Positions 54,850 to 64,000 are shown, numbered from the stretch's first letter. The stretch: DNA of 64,000 bases from Streptomyces sp. NBC_01237 (GCF_035917275.1 NZ_CP108508.1:8060001-8124000); one strand, 5' to 3'. Made by a program: numbers and translations. Notes: generated by a model not told the origin, from the sequence alone.

Positions 54850-55695
54850 ATGCCCCACGTACCCTTCTGCATACTCAGCAGCTCCCACGCGCCCAAGGTC
54901 AGCCACGGCCACGACCTTGACCGTTTCGTCCAGATCGGCTCGCTCACCAAGCCACTGACCGGAACCCTGCTCGTTCAACTTGCCTCCACCGGAATCCTCC
55001 GACTGGACGACCCACTCGAACAGTTCCTCCCCGCCCCGGCCGGGACCGGCATCACCCTGCGGCACCTCGCGGAGCACACTGCGGCCCTCCCCCGGGTCCC
55101 GCCTCGGCTGCGCAGATTCGACCCCTACGCCGACTTCGACGCCGGAGCCCTGGACTCAGTGGTACGGAGCCTCGACTCCTTCACCACTGGCAGCCCGGGC
55201 AGGGAGGAGGAGTACTCCAACCTGGGCTACGCCCTCCTGGGCGCCGCCCTCGCCTCGGCAGCGCGAGCGCCGTACGAGGAACTGCTGCGCGAGCACGTGC
55301 TCGCGCCCCTGGACCTCACCGCGATCACATCGAAACCACCGCCGGACAGCCGGCTGTCCGGGCGTGGATTCCTGGGACGAACCCTGCACCCCTGGACCAT
55401 GAACGGCGCGATCCTGCCCGCCGGAGGACTGTGGGCCACCCCACGCGACACCGCCCACCTCGTCACCAGACTGCTCGTCGAACGCCGCCTGGGCGACCCT
55501 GCACCCTCCTGGCAGACGACCGGCCGACTGCGCTGGCACGACGGCGCCACCCGGGGCGCTTCTGTTTTCGCGGGCGCCATGGCGGACGGCACCTGGGTCA
55601 TGGCCCACCGGCTCTCCGGAAAGCTGCTCCCGACGGAGGAGATGGCTGCCCGGGTTCTGAAGGACGCGGTGACCGAACTATCCGACGAAGCCTGA
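54850..55695 (+). CDS. Serine hydrolase of the beta-lactamase class C fold
   Basis: A 281-residue protein. The active site has SLTK (Ser-x-x-Lys) in IGSLTKPLTGTLLVQLASTG and Tyr-x-Asn in EEYSNLGYALLG. The third motif (HxG) is not clear; HRLSG near the end may serve. There is no signal peptide and the region before SLTK is short (about 30 residues), so it is likely cytoplasmic. Esterase or peptidase activity is more likely than beta-lactam hydrolysis. Confidence 0.82.
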   Translation: MPHVPFCILSSSHAPKVSHGHDLDRFVQIGSLTKPLTGTLLVQLASTGILRLDDPLEQFLPAPAGTGITLRHLAEHTAALPRVPPRLRRFDPYADFDAGALDSVVRSLDSFTTGSPGREEEYSNLGYALLGAALASAARAPYEELLREHVLAPLDLTAITSKPPPDSRLSGRGFLGRTLHPWTMNGAILPAGGLWATPRDTAHLVTRLLVERRLGDPAPSWQTTGRLRWHDGATRGASVFAGAMADGTWVMAHRLSGKLLPTEEMAARVLKDAVTELSDEA

Positions 55696-55814
55696 GCAAG
55701 CGTAGGCGGTCACGGCTGTCCCCAGAAGCCGCCGCTTTCTTCGCAGAGGCCCAACCTCGTTGGTCGTCCTCACGAAACCTGTGCCTGATCCCACTCAGAA
55801 GTCCGTGAGCGTTT

Positions 55815-56275
55815 TCAGCGGAGCAGGTTGCGCAGCGGGGAAAGGTTCCGCAAATCGCGGACTGTGGCGGTGGCGCCGGCATCGGCAAGGTCTGCGGCGG
55901 GAGTACGTCCGGTCGTTACGGCCATGACGGGTACGCCTGCGGCTACGTCGGCCGGAGTGTCTCCGATGAGCAGGATGTCGGCCTGGGTGAAGGCGGTGTC
56001 CGCGGCGTGCGGGTGCCTGCGATGGCGGTGTGGACCAGTTCTGCCCGGTCGTCGTGGTCCTCGCCGTACCCGCCGTAGGCGAACTGAATGTGGGTGTCGA
56101 GCCCGAACGTCTGGAGCTTGCTCTCCGCGACGGCCCGGATGTTGCCGGTGACCACGCTCTGCACGACGCCGTCCATGTCGGCCAGGGCCGCGAGGGCGGC
56201 TGCGGCGCCGGGCATGGCGCGGCATCCAAACCAGACTCTTCGACCCGTCTGGGCAGTTCGCGACTGGGACGTCGG
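55815..56275 (-). pseudogene. HAD-family phosphatase, truncated and frameshifted
   Basis: The minus strand gives PGAAAALAALADMDGVVQSV then TGNIRAVAESKLQTFGLD. After a one-base shift near 56020 it continues AADTAFTQADILLIGDTPAD then VAAGVPVMAVTTGRTP. This is the C-terminal two thirds of a phosphoglycolate phosphatase-like HAD enzyme. The N-terminal DxDGT motif is absent. Confidence 0.7.
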
Positions 56276-56420
56276 AAGCCTTGCGACCTGGCCAGCCCGG
56301 GCGGCACTCGATCGCACGGAACCCGTACGTATGATCGATCACCTGTATCCGTTCGTTACCCAGAGGGGCAGCGTGACCGACGGGGCAGGTTTACGACCAG
56401 CAACACGGGGGGTGCTGACG

Positions 56421-56882
56421 ATGTCGTTCGAAGAAGAGTGGGCCGCGGACAAGGCAGCCGTGACCATGAGATTGAACCAAGCCGGCAGTACGAGCGGTTC
56501 GGCGCCGACGCCGGGCTCGGCCGACTACGTGGTCGAAGACGACGACCTTGGCGGGATCGGCCATGCCGCTTACGGGCTCTTCAACGGCCTGGAGCCCGCA
56601 GGCAAGCACGCAAGCGCGGCGAGCGAGAGTGCCGGGAGCAGCCTGAAGGGTGACGGCTTCGACACCGGTGCCGCGCTCTCGGAGGTGAACAAAACTTGGG
56701 AGACGCAGGTGAAGACCCTCCTCCAGGCATGCGCACACATCTCCAACCACCTCGACTACACGAAGAAGTCCAGCAAGGCCAATGACGAGTGGGTCGGAGC
56801 ACAGCTGCGCATCATCGGACCCGTTGCGCCGGGCAGCGAGGGTGCCGTGTCCGCGTCCAAGATCAGCGAGTTCTTCCGGTAA
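56421..56882 (+). CDS. ESX-associated small helical protein
   Basis: A 153-residue protein. It has an acidic N-terminus, Ala/Gly/Ser-rich helices (GHAAYGLFNGLEPAGKHASA) and a second helical pair (WETQVKTLLQACAHISNHLD). The layout matches the small helical proteins that precede DUF6571/WXG100-like genes in Streptomyces and may be a type VII secretion substrate or chaperone. It is 12 bp upstream of the next gene. Confidence 0.6.
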   Translation: MSFEEEWAADKAAVTMRLNQAGSTSGSAPTPGSADYVVEDDDLGGIGHAAYGLFNGLEPAGKHASAASESAGSSLKGDGFDTGAALSEVNKTWETQVKTLLQACAHISNHLDYTKKSSKANDEWVGAQLRIIGPVAPGSEGAVSASKISEFFR

Positions 56883-56894
56883 GGAGCCCCAGCC

Positions 56895-59135
56895 ATGCCC
56901 ACGTTCGAGCAGCTCCTGAATGCCAAGCTGGGTCCGATGGACACCGTGGTCACTCAGTGGACCGAGATGATCGCCAGGCTGACGCAGCTCAAGACCGATG
57001 CGTCGGCCATGAAGAGCAAGGCCGACAAGTCCACCTGGCGGGGTGAGAACGCCTCCGTGACGAAGGAGTTCGTCGCGAAGACGGCCAAGGAGTTCGGTGA
57101 TGCCGTCACCGAGGCGGAATCCGTGCGTGACCTTCTCCAGGACGCCCACACTCTGTTCAAGACCGCCCATGACGACCTCAAGGCCACGTACGAAAACCCT
57201 CCGCCGGGCATCACCATCTACCCGAACGGCGTGCTCAGCCACCGTGTCCACCCCGACCGCCGGTCGAAGGACAGCACCGAACCGATTGCCACCGAAGCAC
57301 AGTTCGAGGCGCTGCGCGGCAAGATCGAAGGCATCCTGCAGCGGGCCAACGAGGCCGACGAGCTGTGTGCCTGGGGTCTGCGCGCGCTGATCAAGAACCA
57401 CCCCAACGACTTCGGCAGCACCGACCTCGGCGGCGTCGCCGACGCGAAGAAGATGCGCGAGGAGGAGAAGCAGCAGGCCGAGAACGGCCGCGAGGCCGCC
57501 AAGCTGTACGCCCGCTGGGAGCACCTCGACGACAAGGAGCGCGAGCGGCTGCTCAAGCTGGCCGAGGGCGGCAAGGACTCGCCGGCCTTCGCCGAGCAGC
57601 TGATGACCAACCTCAGCTACAACGGCCGCGACCAGCAGGAGGCCGTGCTGCTGCTCGCCGGAAATCTGGAGCACGGCGGCCGCGACGGCCAGCTCTCCGC
57701 CGCCGACGCCCGCCTCTACAAGGCCCTATCCGGCTCCCTTGCCACCGCCACCGGACCCGACTCCTCGATAGGTTCCCCCGGCGGTGTCACCTCGGCCTGG
57801 ACCGACAAGCTCATCACCACGGCCCGCGACGGCAACGGCCTGCCCACGCGCCACCCCGGCGCCATTGGGGGCGGCGCCGCGACCCTGAAGGACCTCACGG
57901 ACCTGATGGCCGCCGACGCCGGCGACAAGGCGTACGACCCGAACGACAAGAACGCGTCCCCGTACGACAAGGACAAGGGCGACCCGGTCTACGGCGAGGC
58001 GTTCCTGCACGAGGTCGGCGACACCATCCGCGAGTGGGAGACGGACAGCGACGACGCCTACGACGGCGTCATGAAGAACTGGCAGGGCACGCAGGAGGAC
58101 CCGGTGAAGGGTCTGATGAACGCCATGAGCCGCAACCCCTCCGCCTCCACGCACTACTTCGACCCGAACACCACGGACAACCTCAAGTACTTCCTGGAGG
58201 ACCGCAAGTGGCCGGGCGGCGAGGTCGAGTTCAGGATGCCCGAGGAGACGCAGCGCACCTCGGCCCGCACCGAGTTTGGCGCCGCCCTGGAGGCCGCGGC
58301 CACCGGCCGTGAGCCGGGCAGTCCGCTGCACGGCGTCCCCGCCCAGCACGACGGCGCGCAGGCCGCGATCTTCGAGCGGATCGCCAAGGAGTACACCGGC
58401 GAGCAGACCTACGGGACCCAGAGCTCCGTGCCCCTGGCCATGCGCACGAGCATGGGCAACATGATCGGGGACTACGCCTCGGACGTGCACCAGATCCTCG
58501 GCAAGAACATGGACGGGCCGACCGACTTCAACAACCTCACGATCGAGCGGGGCGACCTCACCCGTCTCATGCGCGGCGTCGCCGAGGACCCCAAGGCGTT
58601 CGGTGTCATGCACCACTCTCAGAGCGTGGTGATTGCCGAGGGACTGAACGGCTTTCCGCCGGACTCGTACCGCAAGGAGGATCCCGAGATGCGCGCCTGG
58701 GTCAAGCAGTCGGCGTCGGTTCTCGGCCACCTCGACGGCGTGCGCGGCGACGTCATCTATGACCTCGGCCAGGCGGAGAAGGACACCAACGCCTGGAACC
58801 AGAGGATGGACTACCACGCCATCGGCGCACCCCTGACGGCCATCCCCGTCGTCGGCGACGCGCTCCAGCGCACGGTCGACGCCGGCACGGCCGGGTACAT
58901 GAACGAGCTCAACGCCAAGGTCGACGAGGAAACTCGTAAGAACATGGTCAACCACTTCGAGAACGGCGAGGACCAGATGAACGCCATGATGCGGAAGATG
59001 GCGACCGAGAAGGGCATCACGACGGAGGAACTGGACGCGAGCCCGGGCGAGTACGAGGACGGTCTCCAGACGACTGCCGAGAACTGGTACCAGCAGGGTA
59101 TCGAGGACGCCCAGAAGAAGATGGGACAGCCGTAG
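56895..59135 (+). CDS. DUF6571-family large helical protein
   Basis: A 746-residue, mainly helical, acidic protein without signal peptide. Its first ~100 residues (FEQLLNAKLGPMDTVVTQWT; MKSKADKSTWRGENASVTKE) resemble a WXG100 hairpin, with W-R-G in place of WxG. The rest matches DUF6571, found in Streptomyces near type VII secretion genes. AAGGAGCCCC precedes the ATG. A role as a secreted or wall-targeted factor is inferred. Confidence 0.7.
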   Translation: MPTFEQLLNAKLGPMDTVVTQWTEMIARLTQLKTDASAMKSKADKSTWRGENASVTKEFVAKTAKEFGDAVTEAESVRDLLQDAHTLFKTAHDDLKATYENPPPGITIYPNGVLSHRVHPDRRSKDSTEPIATEAQFEALRGKIEGILQRANEADELCAWGLRALIKNHPNDFGSTDLGGVADAKKMREEEKQQAENGREAAKLYARWEHLDDKERERLLKLAEGGKDSPAFAEQLMTNLSYNGRDQQEAVLLLAGNLEHGGRDGQLSAADARLYKALSGSLATATGPDSSIGSPGGVTSAWTDKLITTARDGNGLPTRHPGAIGGGAATLKDLTDLMAADAGDKAYDPNDKNASPYDKDKGDPVYGEAFLHEVGDTIREWETDSDDAYDGVMKNWQGTQEDPVKGLMNAMSRNPSASTHYFDPNTTDNLKYFLEDRKWPGGEVEFRMPEETQRTSARTEFGAALEAAATGREPGSPLHGVPAQHDGAQAAIFERIAKEYTGEQTYGTQSSVPLAMRTSMGNMIGDYASDVHQILGKNMDGPTDFNNLTIERGDLTRLMRGVAEDPKAFGVMHHSQSVVIAEGLNGFPPDSYRKEDPEMRAWVKQSASVLGHLDGVRGDVIYDLGQAEKDTNAWNQRMDYHAIGAPLTAIPVVGDALQRTVDAGTAGYMNELNAKVDEETRKNMVNHFENGEDQMNAMMRKMATEKGITTEELDASPGEYEDGLQTTAENWYQQGIEDAQKKMGQP

Positions 59136-59137
59136 AC

Positions 59138-59725
59138 ATGGACAGGAAGTGGCTGCCGCTGACCATCGTGCTCGGCGCCGTCGGGGTGGGCGTCGTGACG
59201 GCGAGCTTCTGGCCTGACGACGAGAAGCCGCCGCTACCGCAGACGCTGTGTCATGGGGCGCTCAGCCGGCAGACGGCGGAACTGATCGACGACGGCAAGG
59301 GGGGCGAGGTCACCACGGAGGAGTGGGAGAGAAAGAGCAAGAGCACCGATTACGCGGTGTTCAAGGGGTGCCAGGTGCTGCGTGCCAACGCGGACAGCGA
59401 CTCCCCCCGAGGGGTCTACACCCTGATCATCGAAGACAACCGGAACGACCCTCACTACAAGCCCAAGAACTCTGTCCCCCTCGGCCCCGGCTTCACCGGC
59501 TGGGCGCTTCCCGATAAGGCCGAGGCCAACCTGCCCGCCGGCTGTGCCGCCCGCATGGGCTCGACGGCGCCGAACATCACGGTGACGCTCATGGCGCCCT
59601 CGAAAAAGGGGGAAGAGGAGGAGAAGGACCTCGTCGACCGGGACGCCCCCGCGATCCGCAACAATGCGGCCGTGGTGCAGGAGGCCGCCACCAAGCTCGC
59701 CAAGAAATACGGCTGCGCCGCCTGA
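59138..59725 (+). CDS. Membrane-anchored hypothetical protein
   Basis: A 195-residue protein with one N-terminal membrane anchor (WLPLTIVLGAVGVGVVTASF). The extracellular part has three Cys residues and Lys/Glu-rich stretches (KKGEEEEKDLVDRDAPAIRN). It starts two bases after the DUF6571 stop, so the three genes form one operon. No enzymatic motif was seen. Confidence 0.65.
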   Translation: MDRKWLPLTIVLGAVGVGVVTASFWPDDEKPPLPQTLCHGALSRQTAELIDDGKGGEVTTEEWERKSKSTDYAVFKGCQVLRANADSDSPRGVYTLIIEDNRNDPHYKPKNSVPLGPGFTGWALPDKAEANLPAGCAARMGSTAPNITVTLMAPSKKGEEEEKDLVDRDAPAIRNNAAVVQEAATKLAKKYGCAA

Positions 59726-59776
59726 CCGTCGCCTGACATTGATCTTGGTCGACACGGCTCCAGCAGGACCTCCAGG

Positions 59777-60639
59777 GGCGCTGTCACGTTGTTGGGTGTG
59801 TGAGTGCCTGATGGTGTGTCGGGTGTGGTGGGGTCGGGTTCCGGCTCCGTGCTCAGGCCGCGGCGGACAGGTCGGCGATGCCGGTGACCTGGTCCCAGAT
59901 GGCGAAGCGGGTGGTCATCTCGGTGCGGTATTCGGGGGCGGTCATCAGGTGGCGGCGTGGTCGGAAGTGGGGTGAGATGCCGCTGAACGCGGACAGGAAC
60001 TGCTGGGCTCCGCCGACGCTACGGAAGCCTTTCATGGCGCGTTCGCGCTGGCGGGTGGGCTGGTGGCTGTTCTCGGCCCGGTTGTTGAGGCCCTTGTGGG
60101 CGCGGTGTTCTACGGAGGGCATGACCTCGCGGGGGGCCGCGTCGTAGGAGCGGAGCTTGTCGGTGACGATCACCCTCGGCACCGAGCAGGTTCTCTTGAG
60201 CAGTTTGCGGAAGAAGCGCCGGGCCGCAGCCTTGTCCCGGCGGGACTGGACCAGGATGTCGAGCACGTTGCCGTCGGCGTCAACGGCCCGCCACAGGTAC
60301 TTCTGCTCTCCGTTGATCTTCACGAAGACCTCGTCCAGGTGCCACTTGCCGCCGGGCCGGGGCCGGCGGCGGAGCAGGCCGTTGGCGCAGGCCTGCCCGA
60401 ACTTCGCACACCAGCGGCGGACCGTCTCGTGGGAGACGACCACGCCGCGCTCGAGCATCAGCTCCTCGACCTCGTGGAACGACAGCGGGAAGCGGTGGTA
60501 CAGCCACACACAGTGGGCAATGACCTCGACCGGGTACCGGTGGCCCTTGTACGACGGCGATGCGCTGTCCACGGACGACCCCTCCCAGCATGACCAACCA
60601 GAAGATCATCCCACCCGGTCAGTCAACGTGACAGTGCCC
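59777..60639 (-). mobile_element. IS6-family insertion sequence (863 bp)
   Basis: Terminal repeats GGCGCTGTCACGTTG (59777-59791) and CAACGTGACAGTGCC (60625-60639) match at 14 of 15 positions and enclose one transposase gene. No 8-bp target duplication is visible (CCTCCAGG versus CGCCGCAG), which is common after IS6-type deletions or cointegrate resolution. Confidence 0.88.
59853..60572 (-). CDS. IS6/IS26-family transposase
   Basis: A 239-residue protein, normal for IS6. It has HTH WLYHRFPLSFHEVEELMLER then GVVVSHETVRRWC, the DDE residues in WHLDEVFVKINGEQKYLWRA, VIVTDKLRSYDAA and ENSHQPTRQRERAMKGFRS. The enzyme is complete and presumably active. GTG start. Confidence 0.92.
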   Translation of the reverse strand: MDSASPSYKGHRYPVEVIAHCVWLYHRFPLSFHEVEELMLERGVVVSHETVRRWCAKFGQACANGLLRRRPRPGGKWHLDEVFVKINGEQKYLWRAVDADGNVLDILVQSRRDKAAARRFFRKLLKRTCSVPRVIVTDKLRSYDAAPREVMPSVEHRAHKGLNNRAENSHQPTRQRERAMKGFRSVGGAQQFLSAFSGISPHFRPRRHLMTAPEYRTEMTTRFAIWDQVTGIADLSAAA

Positions 60640-60696
60640 GCCGCAGCGCTTCCACCTGCGGAAACGCCGTATGAGGCCCCTAGGTGCAGCCGGTCT

Positions 60697-61155
60697 TCAC
60701 AGGCTGCTGGTCAGTTCAGGAAGGTCGACCAGGGCAGCGGGGAGATCCTTGGCGCCCTGCTGCGCGTACCAGCCGCAGCACCAGCGCAGGACGCCGGGTC
60801 GGCTGAGCCGCCACTCCGAGCAGCACTGGACCAGGACTTCGGAGGCGAAGTCGACACCCAGCGCCTGGAGGACCGGGTCGACCGGCCCTCCTTCGAACCC
60901 GCAGCTCCAGGGATCGCCCAGGCCCAAGGCGTCGGCGAGGATCGCGCTGGCGGCCCTGCCGGGCCCGGACCCGCTGTATCCCCAGCTGAACCCGCCCAGG
61001 GCCTCAGCGTCCTTCGGGGAAAGCTCGTACAGGACAAGGTCGTCGACCTGCCGCTCGGTGGGCCCCAGCTTCCTCTTCTCCACCAGGATCCGGCACTGCC
61101 AGTCCTCATCCCCGACCGGCTGCACACCGTGGTAGACGCGGTCGTGCTCCGTCAT
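60697..61155 (-). CDS. DUF6166-like hypothetical protein
   Basis: A 152-residue protein with LGGFSWGYSGSGPGRAASAI and LADALGLGDPW, the signature of DUF6166. A Cys-rich ending (VLRWCCGWYAQQG) follows. GGGGAGG precedes the ATG. Function unknown. It runs toward the IS6 element, 58 bp from its end. Confidence 0.65.
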   Translation of the reverse strand: MTEHDRVYHGVQPVGDEDWQCRILVEKRKLGPTERQVDDLVLYELSPKDAEALGGFSWGYSGSGPGRAASAILADALGLGDPWSCGFEGGPVDPVLQALGVDFASEVLVQCCSEWRLSRPGVLRWCCGWYAQQGAKDLPAALVDLPELTSSL

Positions 61156-61209
61156 GTGTCCTCCCCATTCTCTTGCTGATCCTGGCCCACGCACCGGCTC
61201 TGCCGGAGG

Positions 61210-61899
61210 TCAGGTGAGCGGCACCCAGCCGAGGTAGATGTGGCCGGCGGCGCCGTAGCGCAGGATGTCGTTGGGACCGGTCGTGGAGGTCGGCTCGCAC
61301 ACGGTGGAGATGCCCAGCAGCAGCCCGCCCAGCGCGCGGGTCGCCTTGACGGTGTCCAGGTTCGCCGATGACGACCACTGGCCATCGAGGCCGGCGTCGA
61401 TGTGGATGGTGGAGCCGGTCAGCTTGGCCCGGGGCGGAGTCTGGTCGGCCACCCACTTGTCGACGATCAGCTCGCGGCCCATCGGGCGGAAGCCGCGGGC
61501 CCGCCAGTACCGTTCGGTGTTCACGCTCCAGCCGTCGCCGCCGTCCTGGTCCAGATGCACCGTCTCCAGGTGCGGACAGACGATGAACATCGGCCGCGGG
61601 GGGCGGCCGTTGCCCTCGTCCATCGGCAGGGTGAAGAACCGGCTGGTCCACGACACGTGCGCGCCGACCATGACCGTGCGCAGCCCGTACCAGCCCGAGG
61701 GGCGGCAGTCCTGGTGGTTGAGGGACGCGCTGAGGAACGGGCCGCAGTCGTCGACGGTGAGTGCGGGCGTCTGGTCGCCGATCGGCGCCCCGCAGGTCTG
61801 GCAGTCTCTCTTGTGCAGGTTGAGCGCCACCTCCTGGCGGGCGTTGTCCGACAGCCGGGTCATGATCTCGTCCGCGACCAACAGCTCGGTCACTGCCAC
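61210..61899 (-). CDS. Hypothetical protein with Cys/His clusters
   Basis: A 229-residue protein. The first third has DCQTCGAPIGDQ and SASLNHQDCRPSGWYG, a Cys3-His arrangement that may bind zinc. The rest is a beta-rich domain (WTSRFFTLPMDEGNGRPPRP; ILRYGAAGHIYLGWVPL). GGGGGAGG precedes the GTG. No family known to me. Confidence 0.6.
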   Translation of the reverse strand: MAVTELLVADEIMTRLSDNARQEVALNLHKRDCQTCGAPIGDQTPALTVDDCGPFLSASLNHQDCRPSGWYGLRTVMVGAHVSWTSRFFTLPMDEGNGRPPRPMFIVCPHLETVHLDQDGGDGWSVNTERYWRARGFRPMGRELIVDKWVADQTPPRAKLTGSTIHIDAGLDGQWSSSANLDTVKATRALGGLLLGISTVCEPTSTTGPNDILRYGAAGHIYLGWVPLT

Positions 61900-62125
61900 C
61901 GGGTACCTCCCCCTGCCACCAGGCCCGCCCGTTGCGTCCCGCTGCCGCAGATCATGGAGCGGGCGCAGCCCGCCACATCCGCAATGGCCCGGCGTGCCCG
62001 GTTCATCACGATCATTGGCCGAGAAGGAGCTGTTGCTACGGCCGGACCGCCGTACAAGCAGCCGTGCCCGTACCCGTGCCCGGTACGGTGCCCGGGACAA
62101 CGGCGGCAGCAGGAATGGGTGGAAC

Positions 62126-62605
62126 GTGACGGCAGGACCGGTTCGACGGCGCGGAGATGTGCTCGGCTTCGGCCTGGCGGTCGTGTTCTTCCTCCCCGGA
62201 GTCGCCTACCTCGGGATCCGCAACGGGCACGACTTCATCGAGAACGACTTCTTCGCCTTCATGTACTGCGTGGCCTGCGTGAGCTTCGCGTCGGTCCCTC
62301 TGCTGGGGTGGCGCATGGGAGGGCACTGGCACGCGGACCCGGGCTTCGGCCGGATCACCTGGTTTCCATGGCTGTTCACGGCCGGGCAGGGCATGGCCTA
62401 CAGCGGTCAGCGCACCGACTCCAACCTCTTCGTCCTGGCTCTCGGCTGGGGCGCGTTCATGGGCGCCGGCATCGTCGCCATGTACTACCTCGGGCACGCG
62501 CTCTGGCTGAACGACCAGGAGCGCGCCGCACGCGATGCCGACAAGACCTTGGCCGCAGAGCAGGCCGGACAGCGGGAGCCCCGCGAGCCGGAGGCCGGTG
62601 CCTGA
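62126..62605 (+). CDS. Small polytopic membrane protein
   Basis: A 159-residue protein with about four hydrophobic segments (VLGFGLAVVFFLPGVAYLGI; FFAFMYCVACVSFASVPLLG; FPWLFTAGQGMAYSG; LALGWGAFMGAGIVAMYYLG), followed by a charged cytoplasmic tail. No family was recognised. GTG follows GGTGGAA. Confidence 0.55.
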   Translation: MTAGPVRRRGDVLGFGLAVVFFLPGVAYLGIRNGHDFIENDFFAFMYCVACVSFASVPLLGWRMGGHWHADPGFGRITWFPWLFTAGQGMAYSGQRTDSNLFVLALGWGAFMGAGIVAMYYLGHALWLNDQERAARDADKTLAAEQAGQREPREPEAGA

Positions 62606-63064
62606 ACGCCGCACGCGCGCTGTTCGTCGTCCAGGTGGGCCATCGCGTAGCCGTGCTCGTCGGGATGGCGGGCGAGCCGGGCCATCACCCACGCGGTCCT
62701 CGCGTCCTTCCCCGTACCGAAGTCGGCGTCCAGGCGCCGCGCCTGCCACGTCGTACGCGGGGCGAGCACCCACCGCGTGAGCGAGAAGCGGACCCTGCCG
62801 GCGCGGGCGGTGTCAGAACAGCCCGCCCGGCGCCGGCCACCCCGGCTGCGCACCACACTCCAGAAATGGGACGAGCAGCACGGCACCACCGACGCCCGAC
62901 AGACCGCCGCCTGACAGTGCGGACGCACCTCGACGAAGGTCTGCAAGCCACGCAAACCCAACAGCGAGCGGGAGACCCCGCACATTGTTGACATGATGAA
63001 CGTGCGGACCGTATTTCGTGCGGCCAGCCGCGCCCTCGGGCCCAGGCTCCGGGCGGCCGGATAT
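62606..63064. other. Possible gene remnants, none firm
   Basis: A minus-strand stretch (62606-62770) translates as TWQARRLDADFGTGKDARTA then WVMARLARHPDEHGYAMAHL, which is protein-like but lacks a start and continues into the preceding gene. A plus frame ending at 62911 (RLRTTLQKWDEQHGTTDARQ) may be a transposase tail. Neither could be assigned. Confidence 0.35.
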
Positions 63065-63925
63065 CTAGTTACCGGGCCACCGAAGCCTGAATTGTCTTGC
63101 ACGCTCCGGGTGTGGGTGGCTGCTGCGAGGCCTGCAGTGATACCCTGGCGTCGCGGCGCAGTCAGGACAGGCAATATCCGTCACCTTCCATGACGGGCCT
63201 GCCATCGAGTCCCGACCCGTCCGTGGTTCTCGCTGGACCGGCTTTGCTCCCTGAGCGGGACGCCGATTGACCGCAGGTCCCCGGCCCTTCCGTGCGTTCT
63301 GGCCGACCTCATGCTTCGTGGCAGGAGACGACGTGGTCCTGTCCAGCCGGGTGCTGTCTCGCGGCTGCTCGTCCTGTTCTTCGGAAGCGCTGTGGTGTCT
63401 CTGCTTCCACTGCGCGATCTGACGCTTGTGGTGAATCGTCAGTCGTCCGCCGGCGATTTTCGCGAAGCGGTCGAGTTCCTCGATCTCGCTACCCAAATCT
63501 TCGTACTTGCCGCGACGCAGGTTGTTGAGGATCTTCCCGACACTGCTCGCGGCATCCGCAGACGCAGTCTTGGCGGCCACCTTCGCCTGAATTCTCCTCT
63601 GCGTCACAAGAGCCGCAGCGGCGAGGTGCTCAGCCGCCCGGTCGACAACAGCTTGCTCACTCCCGGTACGCCTTTCGGTGACCGACGAGTTGATCTTCCC
63701 CATCAGGGAGCGAACATGCTGAGAGTCTTGTGCGTCAACGGCTTGCTCCAGGCTGGAGAACAGCTCACGGCGTGACTCGGCCAGTTCCTCTCTCCAGACC
63801 TGAGCCTCTGCCACTGCGACGTCCAGTGCCGCTCGCACCGACTCGCTCACCCCTTCCAGCCGGGCGATCTGCCAGCAGACGTGATCAGCGGCACTTTCGC
63901 TCTTGAATACACGTGTGTCGGTCAA
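63065..63925 (-). CDS. Coiled-coil protein with C-terminal zinc finger, 5' end uncertain
   Basis: At least 286 residues. The first ~150 residues are a long helical or coiled-coil region (ALDVAVAEAQVWREELAESR; AAEHLAAAALVTQRRIQAKV). A basic, Arg/Lys-rich disordered linker follows. The end has DIACPDCAATPGYHCRPRSS then HPHPERARQF, a CxxC...C...H zinc motif like those of small actinobacterial DNA-associated proteins. The TTG at 63925 is only the last possible start; the frame stays open to the window edge. Function unknown. Confidence 0.6.
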   Translation of the reverse strand: MTDTRVFKSESAADHVCWQIARLEGVSESVRAALDVAVAEAQVWREELAESRRELFSSLEQAVDAQDSQHVRSLMGKINSSVTERRTGSEQAVVDRAAEHLAAAALVTQRRIQAKVAAKTASADAASSVGKILNNLRRGKYEDLGSEIEELDRFAKIAGGRLTIHHKRQIAQWKQRHHSASEEQDEQPRDSTRLDRTTSSPATKHEVGQNARKGRGPAVNRRPAQGAKPVQREPRTGRDSMAGPSWKVTDIACPDCAATPGYHCRPRSSHPHPERARQFRLRWPGN

Positions 63926-64000
63926 ACGGCTCAGGAGAGCGTGCGCTTGGGCGTCCGGGGTTACTCCTTTACGGGTGGGCGGGGACCACCGCGGTGATGG

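Noticed and set aside
59769..60647. Target duplication of the IS6 element
   Set aside because: The flanking 8-mers differ (CCTCCAGG and CGCCGCAG).
1..64000. Telomere palindromes or a plasmid origin
   Set aside because: tap and tpg suggest a linear replicon, but no cluster of telomere-type hairpins or replication-initiator gene was found in the window.

Overview
The window is high-GC actinobacterial DNA, almost certainly Streptomyces. It carries tpg and tap, the terminal-protein and telomere-associated genes of linear Streptomyces replicons, plus many small Streptomyces-type families, GTG starts and GTGA/ATGA gene overlaps. A chromosome arm or a linear plasmid would fit. No telomere sequence is visible.

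Layout. 1-6.8 kb: an IS5-type transposase remnant, a frameshifted DUF6233 gene, a secreted I36-type protein, a cytochrome P450 with a possible 25-residue peptide gene, a CPBP protease, two hypotheticals and a small toxin-antitoxin pair. 6.8-28.7 kb: the tap-tpg locus, split by a Tn7-like transposon of 19,205 bp (7432-26636). The element has TGTAGGT...ACCTACA ends and an exact 5-bp target duplication (CGTCG), and it sits in the last codons of tap, which originally lay 3 bp from tpg. Its right side encodes overlapping tnsA-tnsB-tnsC-tniQ. Its cargo includes an HTH-NACHT membrane ATPase with a DUF6801-like surface protein, and a divergent series: vWA protein, PP2C phosphatase, receptor-like kinase, zinc-ribbon protein, PknH-like sensor, secreted nuclease, SUKH immunity protein. 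A second copy of the tniQ 3' end lies near the left end.

28.8-43.5 kb: a dense defence/TA island with a RAMA-domain protein, a tandem zeta toxin, a STAND ATPase with helical repeats, a MazF system, a HEPN-like protein and a Septu-like ATPase/HNH pair, followed by decaying small genes. 43.6-52.9 kb: a visibly more AT-rich cassette with a YhfZ-like regulator, a GT1 glycosyltransferase, an SDR, a GMC oxidoreductase, a glycosyltransferase-hydrolase fusion and an MFS exporter. It resembles a small natural-product or glycoconjugate cluster and ends at a truncated IS3-type transposase. 53.3-64 kb: ordinary Streptomyces accessory genes, namely DUF393, a serine hydrolase, a broken HAD phosphatase, an ESX-like DUF6571 operon, a complete IS6-family element and several hypotheticals.

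The strongest candidate for something undescribed is the Tn7-like element targeting the 3' end of tap. It would direct a transposon to a gene nearly specific to linear replicons, leave Tap almost intact (the element's own TGTAG terminus supplies the stop codon) and separate tpg from tap. Its cargo links a TerY-P-like phospho-signalling module to a nuclease/immunity pair and a NACHT ATPase. All family assignments come from reading motifs; no database search was possible.
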